From the NCBI RefSeq assembly GCF_036013975.1, contig NZ_CP107904.1:6225001-6289000 (forward strand): 64,000 bases of DNA, read 5' to 3'. Both the position numbers and the translations under genes were made by a program. How positions within the stretch are numbered: position 1 is the first letter of the stretch; the number at the start of each line of letters is the position of its first letter. The notes below the pieces were generated by a model. The model made no database searches. It was not told the origin of the DNA and worked only from the letters and a program-made list of their open reading frames with translations. Below, one piece after another: positions 1 through 6,969 of this stretch. This DNA comes from Kitasatospora sp. NBC_00458. GTDB taxonomy: Bacteria > Actinomycetota > Actinomycetes > Streptomycetales > Streptomycetaceae.

Positions 1-75
1 CGACCGGCCGTTCCGGTTTCCGGGCCTCCGGATCGCCCCTCATGGCAGCGTGAGGGCGATCCACGTTCTTGCTGT
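1..75. repeat. hairpin repeat, copy A
   Basis: An inverted repeat (GGATCGCCCCTCA at 30-42 against TGAGGGCGATCC at 51-62, one bulged base) sits just beyond the stop of the leftward gene that ends at 160. The hairpin and the 20-30 bases before it (TTCCGGTTTCCGG) recur in improved form at 1295-1362, so this is one member of a small intergenic repeat family. It could act as a transcription terminator for the leftward gene. Confidence 0.6.
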
Positions 76-159
76 CCAGGCTTGCGGCCCCGACTCGTCG
101 AGATCGTCCACAATCCCGATGACCGCACCGCGGAAGCCAGGACGAACGGTGTCGGCAGG

Positions 160-909
160 TCAGCTTCCCCGGGGAACGGTGTGGTAGTACTCCCGCGCGG
201 AGGCATTCGTTGCGATGACGACGAACCTCAGGACGGTGCCGTAGCGGGCTCTGGCCTCCGTCACGCTCATTGCCGCCTGGGGGACGGTCGAGCAGCGCCG
301 GTGGATCCCGTCACCAGCGGCTTCCGGGTCCGGCAGGTCCGCCTCCTCGATCCGATTCACGAGAGGGAAGTCCAACCGGTCCCAATCGATCTCCAGCAAT
401 GAGGTTCCGAGCACCGGCGTGGGCATCATCCTGCCATCGGGGTGCCGTCCGTGGCTGCGGTGGTAGTCGATCGCGTAGGTGATCGTCCCGCGTGCGTGCG
501 GCAGGTCCTGCCCCTGCCGGTCCCGCGGCCCCCAGGCCGCGATGTCGGCCTCGCGGATCCGGGCCAGGACGTCGGTGATGTCGCCCTGGACCCCGAAGTA
601 GGAGACCGAGCGCATCCGGCACTGGAGCACGTCTGCGGGTCGTGCTTCGAAGGCCGAGGCGCGATAGGGCCTGGCGCAGGAGTCCGTGAAGGTGGTCAGC
701 ACGTGCTCCAGGCCCTCGACGGCGGACAGTCGCGCGGTGAGGTCGTGAATCCTCTCCTGCGCCACCGCCCTGCGGGACTCCGCCTCGGGTGAGGTGGCGT
801 GCTTGCGCAGCTTCCTGTCCGACGGTCCGCGTGAGCTCGCTTCGCTGATCGCTGTCAGGAGTAGCGCCAGCAGCACTCCCGCCGCCTCCTTGCACCTCTT
901 CCAGCTCAT
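160..909 (-). CDS. hypothetical protein with N-terminal hydrophobic segment
   Basis: Encodes 249 residues. I chose the ATG at 909 because AGGAGG lies 4 bases upstream of it on the minus strand; the open frame continues much further upstream but without coding character. Residues about 10-24 (AGVLLALLLTAISEA) form a short hydrophobic stretch that may be an uncleaved anchor or a weak signal peptide. The rest is soluble-looking, with three Cys residues (SCARP, LQCRM, RRCST) and a His/Arg-rich middle (YHRSHGRHPDGR). I do not recognise a family. It stands alone, with hairpin repeats on both sides. Confidence 0.6.
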   Translation of the reverse strand: MSWKRCKEAAGVLLALLLTAISEASSRGPSDRKLRKHATSPEAESRRAVAQERIHDLTARLSAVEGLEHVLTTFTDSCARPYRASAFEARPADVLQCRMRSVSYFGVQGDITDVLARIREADIAAWGPRDRQGQDLPHARGTITYAIDYHRSHGRHPDGRMMPTPVLGTSLLEIDWDRLDFPLVNRIEEADLPDPEAAGDGIHRRCSTVPQAAMSVTEARARYGTVLRFVVIATNASAREYYHTVPRGS

Positions 910-1096
910 CGCGTCCTCCTCTGCAGTCGGGGTCACCGCACACCGGTGGTGAACACATGCCACGACCTCTCGGCCCCGTGGGCATCGCGCGGGTCCGGAG
1001 GGCGACCGGCCACCCGGCGGCCGCGGGCCCGCCGCCGGGAAGGCGAGGTCGTCCCTGCGGATCGCATCGGCTCCAGGTGCCCGGCCCATTGTCGCG

Positions 1097-1134
1097 AGCA
1101 CCCGCGGGTGCTGGCCTGAGTACCCGTACTCAGG
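1097..1134. promoter_or_regulatory. two abutting palindromes
   Basis: AGCACCCGCGGGTGCT (1097-1112) is a perfect 16-bp palindrome; two bases later CCTGAGTAC-CC-GTACTCAGG (1115-1134) has perfect 9-bp arms. They lie in the 617-base gap 910-1526, about 190 bases upstream of the leftward gene starting at 909, and look like operators or a tandem protein-binding site. Apart from these and the hairpin at 1318-1362 I see nothing supportable in this gap; open frames crossing it lack ribosome sites and family resemblance. Confidence 0.45.
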
Positions 1135-1317
1135 TCGACTCTGCCGGGGCCCCGGCACTCGGCAGACGATGATCATGCTGGTGCGCCGGTCCCACAGGTG
1201 CACGGTGCCCGCGAGGTGGAACAAGGCCCCGGCCATTGCCACCTGCTCCACCCGTGTCGAGGCCGCCCCCGGCCGATCCTTGCGCCCGGCTCCAGGGCGT
1301 TCCGGTTCCCGGAGGCG

Positions 1318-1362
1318 ACGCGGATCGCCCCTCGCGGCACAGCGAGGGGCGATCCGCGTTTT
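1318..1362 (+). terminator. hairpin repeat, copy B (terminator-like)
   Basis: An 18-bp perfect stem (1318-1335 with 1342-1359) with a 6-base loop is followed by TTTT at 1359-1362, the form of an intrinsic terminator read rightward. No gene ends directly before it on the plus strand, so it may be a mobile or degenerate intergenic repeat. It is the better-preserved copy of the element at 1-75; both are preceded by a GTTCCGGTT-like string. Confidence 0.55.
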
Positions 1363-1526
1363 CCCGGTCGGGCGGGGTGGGGGCGCCGGGGTGGATGGCG
1401 GGCCGGGTGCACCGAAGCGCCCACGCCTACTCCGAGTCGGCCCGTCGGCCGCCTTGCTCTGCCTGCGCCGTTGCGTCCTGGACGATGCCACGAGTGCGTG
1501 TGCGAGCGGTCGTCTATGGTGTCCGC

Positions 1527-1901
1527 ATGACTGCAGTGAGCGCCGGTGCGACTCCGGCCGGCGTTGCCGGTGTCCGTGGAGCGACCTGCCCGCGGTGTGA
1601 GGAGTCGGCGGACACCGGCGTGTTCCGGGAGGACCGCCGCCCGGTCGCCCGGGGCAGGGGTGTCGTACGGTTCCTGGCCGCGGCGGTCCTGGCGGTCACG
1701 GGCCTCGAACTCCTGCTCCAGGGCAGTCCGAACGCCGCGGCGGCCGTTCTCGGGGTCGCCGCCCTGTCCGCTGGCTGGTGTGCCAAGGCCGTCGCGGAGG
1801 TGCGTTCGTCCGAGTCGGTCTCGGTGCTGCACTGCCACCACTGCTCGCTGCGCTCCTCCGGCACCGGCCGGTCCGGCCCGAGCGGGGCGTTCCAGGACTA
1901 G
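1527..1901 (+). CDS. small membrane protein with zinc-ribbon-like cysteines
   Basis: Encodes 124 residues from ATG 1527. A CPRC pair near residue 19 and a CHHC pair near residue 105 could together hold one metal ion. Between them are two hydrophobic segments (VVRFLAAAVLAVTGLELLL and AAAAVLGVAALSAGWCA), so the protein is probably a two-pass membrane protein with both Cys pairs on the same side. TATGGT, a good -10 hexamer, ends 6 bases before the ATG and no SD is visible, so the message may be leaderless. Function unknown; the start is the main uncertainty. Confidence 0.6.
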   Translation: MTAVSAGATPAGVAGVRGATCPRCEESADTGVFREDRRPVARGRGVVRFLAAAVLAVTGLELLLQGSPNAAAAVLGVAALSAGWCAKAVAEVRSSESVSVLHCHHCSLRSSGTGRSGPSGAFQD

Positions 1902-2158
1902 GGAGCGTGTTGGCACCAGCAGCCTGCCTCCGCGGCTCCGTGAGGGCCCTCGGCGTCCGCACCTGCCGGTCCGGGGCCTGGGTCGGTTGGCTGCGGCGGG
2001 ACGTCCCGACCCGGAGGAACGGGCCGAGGGGCGGCCGTGGGGCGGACGAGGGGCGGAGCCGGTCAGGGCCGAGAGCTCGGGGTGCGACCCCTGCCCAGGG
2101 TCGAGGTGCATCCCCTAAGGTGGTCGGGGCCGTTCGGCCGGGGGAAGGGAAGCCGCGC

Positions 2159-2512
2159 ATGATGAGACGTCTTGTTCCGTTGCTCGCAGGGATGTTGGCC
2201 CTTGCCGCCTGTAGCTCGGCCGGGTCCGCCGGCCGGCTGGTCGGCAGTGACGGCGAGCTGGCCTGCACGCTGGTGCGGAACCTGCCCGACCCGATGCCCG
2301 ACCAGCCGGCCAGTGGTTCGTCGGACCAGTCCTGGGACGTCGCGCTGGGCCGGTTGGGGGCGGCGGCGGAGCTGGCCCGGGTGGCGGCCCTGGAGGACGC
2401 GAAGCACCAGCCGCTCGCCGACGCACTCGCCACCGCCCGGCAGACGTTCTCCGTCACCTTCGACATCCACCGTGCCGAACCGGGGATCAAGCAGGCGCGC
2501 ACCCACTGCTGA
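2159..2512 (+). CDS. putative lipoprotein
   Basis: Encodes 117 residues. Two ATG codons are adjacent (2159, 2162), with GGGGGAAGGGA upstream as the ribosome site. The N-terminus MMRRLVPLLAGMLALAAC is a lipoprotein signal peptide with lipobox LAAC, so the mature protein would be anchored on the outer face of the membrane through Cys18. The remainder is short, mostly helical and without a recognised domain; a second Cys is near residue 36 and the last residue is Cys. No operon partner: 257 bases separate it from the gene before and 284 from the gene after. Confidence 0.7.
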   Translation: MMRRLVPLLAGMLALAACSSAGSAGRLVGSDGELACTLVRNLPDPMPDQPASGSSDQSWDVALGRLGAAAELARVAALEDAKHQPLADALATARQTFSVTFDIHRAEPGIKQARTHC

Positions 2513-2796
2513 CCGCCACCGGCCCACCGCCGGAGCCGGGCCGCCGGGTGAAGGGTGCCCCCGGCCCGGTCGGGCGCTCGGTGGCAGCCCGGGCGAGGGA
2601 GTCGCCGGGGTCGTGCGGGCGGGGCGGCCCCCCGCCCACCGGGGCAGGGCGGGCCTTGTCGGGGCGCCCCGCGGTATCCGGTCGGCTCAGGGCCTGCCGG
2701 TGCCGATCCGGTGAGCCTTCCCGGTCCAGGCGGTCTCGTTCGGATCAAGGTGGGGGGTGAGGGACGGCGGTGGTTCCCGGGTGGCACCCTGGGGCG

Positions 2797-3087
2797 ATGC
2801 GACCTGGAACCGATATCACCGAGAACGGCCTGCGGCAGCTGCTCAACGAGTGGGATCCGATCGGCGTCGCCGACGAGGTGCAGGACGAGTACGACTGCAT
2901 GCTCGCCCCTCTCCTCCAGCGGCTCCGGGGTGGGGCCGACCGGACGGAGATCGGCGAGTTCCTGCGGCATGAGCTGGAGGATCACTTCGGTCTTCCCCCT
3001 CTGCCGCCGGAGCCGGAGGCGACGGCTGCCCGGCTGATGTCCTGGTGGACGGCCGCCGGCGAGGCCGATGGCACCGGCTGCTCGTAG
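2797..3087 (+). CDS. DUF1871-like small protein
   Basis: Encodes 96 residues. The segment LLNEWDPIGVADEVQDEYDCMLAPLLQRL followed by an EIGEFLRHELEDHFGL-type stretch matches the layout of the small DUF1871/WDPIGV proteins common in actinomycetes and firmicutes, whose role is unknown. I took the ATG at 2797 because homologous sequence begins shortly after it; no strong SD precedes it. The protein is acidic and soluble. It is monocistronic, and ATCCGG repeats (3100-3122) follow its stop. Confidence 0.7.
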   Translation: MRPGTDITENGLRQLLNEWDPIGVADEVQDEYDCMLAPLLQRLRGGADRTEIGEFLRHELEDHFGLPPLPPEPEATAARLMSWWTAAGEADGTGCS

Positions 3088-3231
3088 TCGCTCCCTCCGG
3101 ATCATCCGGATCATCCGGATCGTCTGTGGTCCGCTGATGGCGTCCGGGGGCGGGTGTTCACCGCGCTTCCGGTCCGGGCGGACGCCGCCGAGGAGCTGAG
3201 CCGGATCGTCTCGGTGGACTCCGCGATCGTG

Positions 3232-3263
3232 CGAGCCCACGAGCCCACGAGCCCACGAGCCCG
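3232..3263. repeat. 8-bp tandem repeat, four units
   Basis: CGAGCCCA repeats four times (last unit ends in G) in the gap between the DUF1871-like gene and the TetR gene. Simple-sequence repeat with no evident function; nothing else is seen in 3088-3364 except ATCCGG/ATCATCCGG repeats near 3100-3122. Confidence 0.6.
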
Positions 3264-3364
3264 CTGCCGGAGCCCGCGGAAAGGGGCACCGGCCGGCGAG
3301 CCGGACGGCCACGCCATCGGCCGGTCCCGCGGAGGGCCGGCCACGAAGATCCATGCGGAACCGT

Positions 3365-3964
3365 CTAGTCCTTTCCTTCGAGGCCGTCCAGCACGAGGTC
3401 CGCCAGGCGCTCCGGCAGGTCCGGCTCGATCGGGCGGTGGCCGAGCAGGGCGCGGGTCTGGATGGGGGAGCAGAGCAGTTCCAGCGCCAGGGCCGTCTCG
3501 GTCTCCGGCGGGAGTTCGCCGCGTTCGACGGCCCGGTTGACGATGGCGCCGGCCTGGTCGAGGCGGGACTGCCAGAAGGTCTGCCAGGCCTCGGCGAGGC
3601 CGGGGTCGTCGGAGCTGAGCGCGGCCGCCCGGGCGACCGCGCGGCCGGTCGGGGTGGCGAGGTAGTCGGCCAGTGCGCGGGCGAAGGCGGCCAGGTCGGT
3701 GCGGACGGCCCCGGTGTCGGGGACGGGGATGCCCTCGTCGCTCCCGGCGAGCATGGCGTCCAGTACGAGTTTCTCCCGGGTGCCCCAACGCCGGTACACC
3801 GTGGTCTCGTTGACTCCTGCGCGGGCCGCGACCGCGGCGATGCTGAGCCGGGCGACGCCCTCCTCGGCCAGGACCTCCATGGCGGCCGTCAGTACGGCCT
3901 GGCGGACGCGGGCGGCGCGGCCGCCGGGGCGGCGCCGGATCGGCTCCGGTTCCTGCTCGGTCAT
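3365..3964 (-). CDS. TetR/AcrR-family transcriptional regulator
   Basis: Encodes 199 residues. Residues about 18-65 form the TetR DNA-binding domain, with the helix-turn-helix IAAVAARAGVNETTVYRRWGTREKLV. The C-terminal part is the variable ligand-binding/dimer region, including the WQSRLDQAGAIVNRAVERGELP pattern frequent in this group. ATG 3964 is preceded by GAGGTGA at a spacing of 7. The gene diverges from the alpha/beta hydrolase at 4078 with 113 bases between starts, so it probably represses that gene and itself; the ligand is likely a hydrolase substrate or related xenobiotic (inference). Confidence 0.9.
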   Translation of the reverse strand: MTEQEPEPIRRRPGGRAARVRQAVLTAAMEVLAEEGVARLSIAAVAARAGVNETTVYRRWGTREKLVLDAMLAGSDEGIPVPDTGAVRTDLAAFARALADYLATPTGRAVARAAALSSDDPGLAEAWQTFWQSRLDQAGAIVNRAVERGELPPETETALALELLCSPIQTRALLGHRPIEPDLPERLADLVLDGLEGKD

Positions 3965-4001
3965 GTGTGGATCACCTCGGCCCCACCTTAAGGCAGGACT
4001 G

Positions 4002-4043
4002 CTTGCGTTAAGTGTCCCCCAGGCGCATAGTCGCTAATGCAAG
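4002..4043. promoter_or_regulatory. promoter with overlapping inverted repeat
   Basis: TTGCGT (4003-4008) and CATAGT (4026-4031), 17 bp apart, form a plausible -35/-10 pair for the hydrolase gene. CTTGCGTTA (4002-4010) and TAATGCAAG (4035-4043) are inverted copies (8 of 9 match) bracketing the promoter, a likely operator for the divergent TetR protein. TTAAG strings at 3989, 4009 and 4054 are additional candidate half-sites. Confidence 0.45.
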
Positions 4044-4077
4044 AGTTCCGGCTTTAAGTGCAGCAGGAGGCACCACC

Positions 4078-5130
4078 ATGTCCTTCACCTGGCCCCTGGA
4101 CCCGCAGGACCTGTTCGTCGAGCGCTACCCGCAGATGACCCTCGGCCTGCCCGTCGACGAGGTGGACGCGGTCCGCGCCGCCGTCACCGAGATGTGGCCC
4201 GACCGGCCCGGCGGCTGGGTCCACGAGTGGTCCGCCCTCGCAGCCCGGCACGCCGGGGCCGGGCGCCACCGCCAGGCCGCGCAGGCATACGGCTGGGCCA
4301 AGTTCCCCTCACTGGCCGACGAACCCCAGCGCACCGCGCTCGCCCGGCAGGTCGAGCAGTACGTCCTCGCCGCCCCCGGCTTCCCGGTGGAGTTCGAGCG
4401 CCGCACGCTCGCCGTCCCGTACCGCGGCGGCGAGGCCGTCCTCCCGGTCCACCTGATGGCGGCCCCCGGCCTGCCCGCCGACGCGCCGGTCGTGCTCGCC
4501 AGCGGCGGGGTGGACTCCTGGAAGACCGACCTGCACGGCATGTGGGAGCAGCTCGCGCTGACCCTGCCGGCCCGACTGCTGCTGTTCGACCTCGCCGGCA
4601 CCGGCGAGACCGCCCACCTGCCGATGACCCCGGACGGCGGGGCCGAGGTGATCGCCGGACTGGTCGCCTTCGCCCGCACGATCGGCAACGGGAGGGTCGG
4701 CCACTTCGGCATCTCGATGGGCGGCTACTACTCCGCCCGGGCCGGACTGACCGGCGCGGTGGACGCCGCCGTGGTGCTCGGCGGCCCGGTGGAACGGTCC
4801 TTCGCCCCGGGCCGCGGCTTCGCCTTCGGCATGGACGGCATCGTCGGCAACGCCCTGGGCTTCGACGCGATGCCGAGCACGGCCGAGCGCGAGGAGGCCT
4901 TCGCGGCCTTCGACCTGCGCCCGCTGCTGGACCGGGGCGCCAACGGGCCGATGCTGGTGGTCAACGGCACCGAGGACGTCCACGTCCCCCTGGACGACAC
5001 CCTGGTGTTCGAGGGCCGCCGGGACACCCGGGTCGCGCTGATCCCGGACACCGGCCACTGCGCCATCTCGCGCTTCGGCGAGGCGATGGCCGTGATCACC
5101 CCCTGGCTGGACGCCACCCTGGCCGGTTGA
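4078..5130 (+). CDS. FrsA-like alpha/beta hydrolase (esterase)
   Basis: Encodes 350 residues, cytoplasmic. An alpha/beta-hydrolase fold with nucleophile elbow GISMGG (Ser213), likely Asp300 in NGTEDVHVP and His327 in DTGHCAI completes a serine hydrolase triad. The N-terminal ~100 residues form a helical cap as in FrsA/DUF1100-type esterases and tropine-type 2,6-dihydroxypseudooxynicotine hydrolases. AGGAGG at 4065-4070 fixes the ATG at 4078. It is divergent from and probably controlled by the TetR gene at 3365-3964. The stop codon lies inside a 9-bp tandem repeat, so the last codons may vary between strains. Substrate unknown. Confidence 0.85.
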   Translation: MSFTWPLDPQDLFVERYPQMTLGLPVDEVDAVRAAVTEMWPDRPGGWVHEWSALAARHAGAGRHRQAAQAYGWAKFPSLADEPQRTALARQVEQYVLAAPGFPVEFERRTLAVPYRGGEAVLPVHLMAAPGLPADAPVVLASGGVDSWKTDLHGMWEQLALTLPARLLLFDLAGTGETAHLPMTPDGGAEVIAGLVAFARTIGNGRVGHFGISMGGYYSARAGLTGAVDAAVVLGGPVERSFAPGRGFAFGMDGIVGNALGFDAMPSTAEREEAFAAFDLRPLLDRGANGPMLVVNGTEDVHVPLDDTLVFEGRRDTRVALIPDTGHCAISRFGEAMAVITPWLDATLAG

Positions 5131-5202
5131 GCCGGTTGAGCCGGTTGAGCCGGTTGAGCCGGTTGAGCCGGTTGAGCCGGTTGAGCCGGTTGAGCCGGTT
5201 GA
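5122..5202. repeat. 9-bp tandem repeat, nine units, at a stop codon
   Basis: GCCGGTTGA is repeated nine times without error. The first unit supplies the last sense codons and TGA stop of the hydrolase gene, and the remaining eight units each carry another in-frame TGA. The array is thus a run of tandem stop codons. Unit length divisible by three means expansion does not alter the upstream protein. Confidence 0.9.
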
Positions 5203-5268
5203 TCGACTGATCCGGCGGCCGTCCGTGCCCGGGTGAGGGCCGACCCGCGACGGCCGGTCACCGCGCAG

Positions 5269-5317
5269 CGGCCGGTAGACCCGACCCGGCACCGCGTCGG
5301 GTCGGGTCTACCGGCCG
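5269..5317. terminator. bidirectional terminator hairpin
   Basis: A perfect 20-bp stem (5269-5288 with 5298-5317) and a 9-base loop lie between the convergent hydrolase (ends 5130) and lipase-like gene (ends 5361). It can terminate transcription from both sides. Confidence 0.8.
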
Positions 5318-5360
5318 TTCTGCCGCCCGGGAGGGCGGGCGGATCCGCCGACGGGACGCA

Positions 5361-6569
5361 CTACTTGGCGAAGCGGACCTCCGGGTAGGCGGCGGAGGGC
5401 GCGTCCAGGAGCCGGCTCGGGCGGTGGAGCAGGTGCCGGTCGAAGAAGGCGCCGAGGTAGGCCCGGGTGGCGGCGAGCGCGCGGGCGCCCTTGACGGAGC
5501 CGTACTGCTCCTGGGCCGTCTCGGGCGGCACCTGGTCGCGGACGCCGAGGGAGTCCACCAGCCAGTGCACGTCGCAGAACGACAGGTGGCCGCCCTCCGG
5601 CAGGTCCAGCCAGCGCTTCCAGCCGGTCAGGTGCTGCCAGGTCTCCTCCCAGTTGGCGGTCGGGGTCGCGCCGGCGCGCCGCTGGGCGCCGAGGAGCAGC
5701 ACCGGACGGGAGAGGCCCTCGGCCGGCGGCGGCACGAAGAAGTCGCCGTCCAGGTTGGCGGCGGCGCGGATCCGTCCGTCCTGGCGCATCGCCTCGACGG
5801 CGCTCGCGCCGCCGATCGAGTGGCCGGCCGCGCCGATCCGGGTGCGGTCGATCTGCAGTCCGCGAACGAGTCCGGGCCCGGGGGCGGTCAGCCGGTCGAT
5901 CAGGAAGCCGATGTCCTTCGCCCGGCTGCGGGTGACCTCGGCCGCCCGCCGGTCGTCCACCTCGTCGCAGATCAGGCAGGTCTCGACCCGTCCGTCGGGG
6001 AACTGCACGACGGTCTCGTAGGTGTGGTCCAGCGCGGCCACCGCGTAGCCGCGGGCCGCGAGGTCCTCGGCGAGGGCGGTGAGCGAGGTGCGGCTGTAGC
6101 CGTAGCCGGGGGAGAGCACGATCAGCGGGTGGCGTCCGGGTGCGGGCACCGTGCGGGCCTTCACGCCCGTCCGCACCGAGCTGAGGGCCGGGGTGCCGTA
6201 CAGGGCGGTGGACACCTCGGGGGAGACGTAGGGGATTTGCTCGCCGCGCGCGGACTGGGCCGGGTACCAGAGGGTGGCCATCAGTTCGCGGGTGGCGGCG
6301 TCGGGACGCCAGGGGTCGTGCCGGGCGGTGTCCACCAGGTGCACCGAGGCGGCGCCGACCGGGCGGCGCGTGGTGGGCGCGGGCACCTGCGGCGGGTCGG
6401 TGGCCGGGTCGCCTGCCAGGGCGGCCGGGGGGCTCGTCGAGAGGGCTGCGGCGGGCGGCCCGGCGGGCGGGGAGGCGGCCAGCGCGGTCTGCGGGCCGGC
6501 CAGCGCGAGCAGGACGGCGACGGGCGCGGCGAGCAGCGCGGCCTTCCGCCACCGGGGAGTTGTCGACAT
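5361..6569 (-). CDS. secreted PAF-acetylhydrolase-like lipase/esterase
   Basis: Encodes 402 residues. A signal peptide (RWRKAALLAAPVAVLLALAGPQTALA) is followed by a Pro/Ala-rich linker to about residue 70. The alpha/beta-hydrolase domain has an oxyanion region around LIVLSPGYGYSR, nucleophile GHSIGG (Ser251), probable Asp274 and His328 (EGGHLSF), the arrangement of platelet-activating-factor acetylhydrolase/polyester hydrolase relatives. A CLIC pair near residues 198-201 may form a disulfide. No SD precedes the ATG at 6569; the message may be leaderless. Secreted hydrolysis of an ester substrate is inferred; substrate unknown. Monocistronic, convergent with the FrsA-like gene. Confidence 0.85.
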   Translation of the reverse strand: MSTTPRWRKAALLAAPVAVLLALAGPQTALAASPPAGPPAAALSTSPPAALAGDPATDPPQVPAPTTRRPVGAASVHLVDTARHDPWRPDAATRELMATLWYPAQSARGEQIPYVSPEVSTALYGTPALSSVRTGVKARTVPAPGRHPLIVLSPGYGYSRTSLTALAEDLAARGYAVAALDHTYETVVQFPDGRVETCLICDEVDDRRAAEVTRSRAKDIGFLIDRLTAPGPGLVRGLQIDRTRIGAAGHSIGGASAVEAMRQDGRIRAAANLDGDFFVPPPAEGLSRPVLLLGAQRRAGATPTANWEETWQHLTGWKRWLDLPEGGHLSFCDVHWLVDSLGVRDQVPPETAQEQYGSVKGARALAATRAYLGAFFDRHLLHRPSRLLDAPSAAYPEVRFAK

Positions 6570-6862
6570 GGCGCCACGTTAGGTCGGTGGCCGTGACCTG
6601 CGCGTCCTGCCTGTGGTGTAGCCGGCTCGGCCGCAGGTCGGAGCCGCCGCGCCGGGCGGGCCCGCCGCTCGGCCGAGCCCGCCTCCACCCTGTGCGGCCT
6701 TGCGCAAGTCGGCTCCTGCTGTCCGGAGTTGGGGTCGGCGGCGGTTCGGGGTGCCCGGTCGGCGGCGGCCCGGTTGCCCCTTCAGGCAGAAAGGCGGTCA
6801 ATCGGAAACCGGCCGGGTCGAGTCGGCGGGTCGTCGTGCAAGATGGGGCTCCGGGATCGGAT

Positions 6863-6902
6863 TGGTACAGACCACAGTGGGGTTGTCGCGACAGAACCCC
6901 AC
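6863..6902 (+). promoter_or_regulatory. dre-like site and nested palindrome upstream of ABC exporter
   Basis: TGGTACAGACCA (6863-6874) resembles the DasR operator core TGGTCTAGACCA (10 of 12). Immediately after, GTGGGGTT (6877-6884) pairs with AACCCCAC (6895-6902) around the palindrome TGTCGCGACA (6884-6893), giving a 26-base imperfect inverted repeat. Both lie in the 400-base gap 6570-6969, about 70-105 bases before the exporter start, and are candidate operators. Nothing else in the gap is supportable. Confidence 0.4.
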
Positions 6903-6969
6903 CCCTGTCCGGCAGTTGGACTCGTGGCGTACGGCCCTCCGCCGAGGAGGGCGCCGAGGGGAGCAGGGG

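Noticed and set aside
910..1526. Minus-strand frame continuing upstream of the 160-909 gene (MAGALFHLAGTVHLW...)
   Set aside because: The AGGAGG-preceded ATG at 909 is a better start, and the upstream part crosses the palindromes and hairpin repeat.
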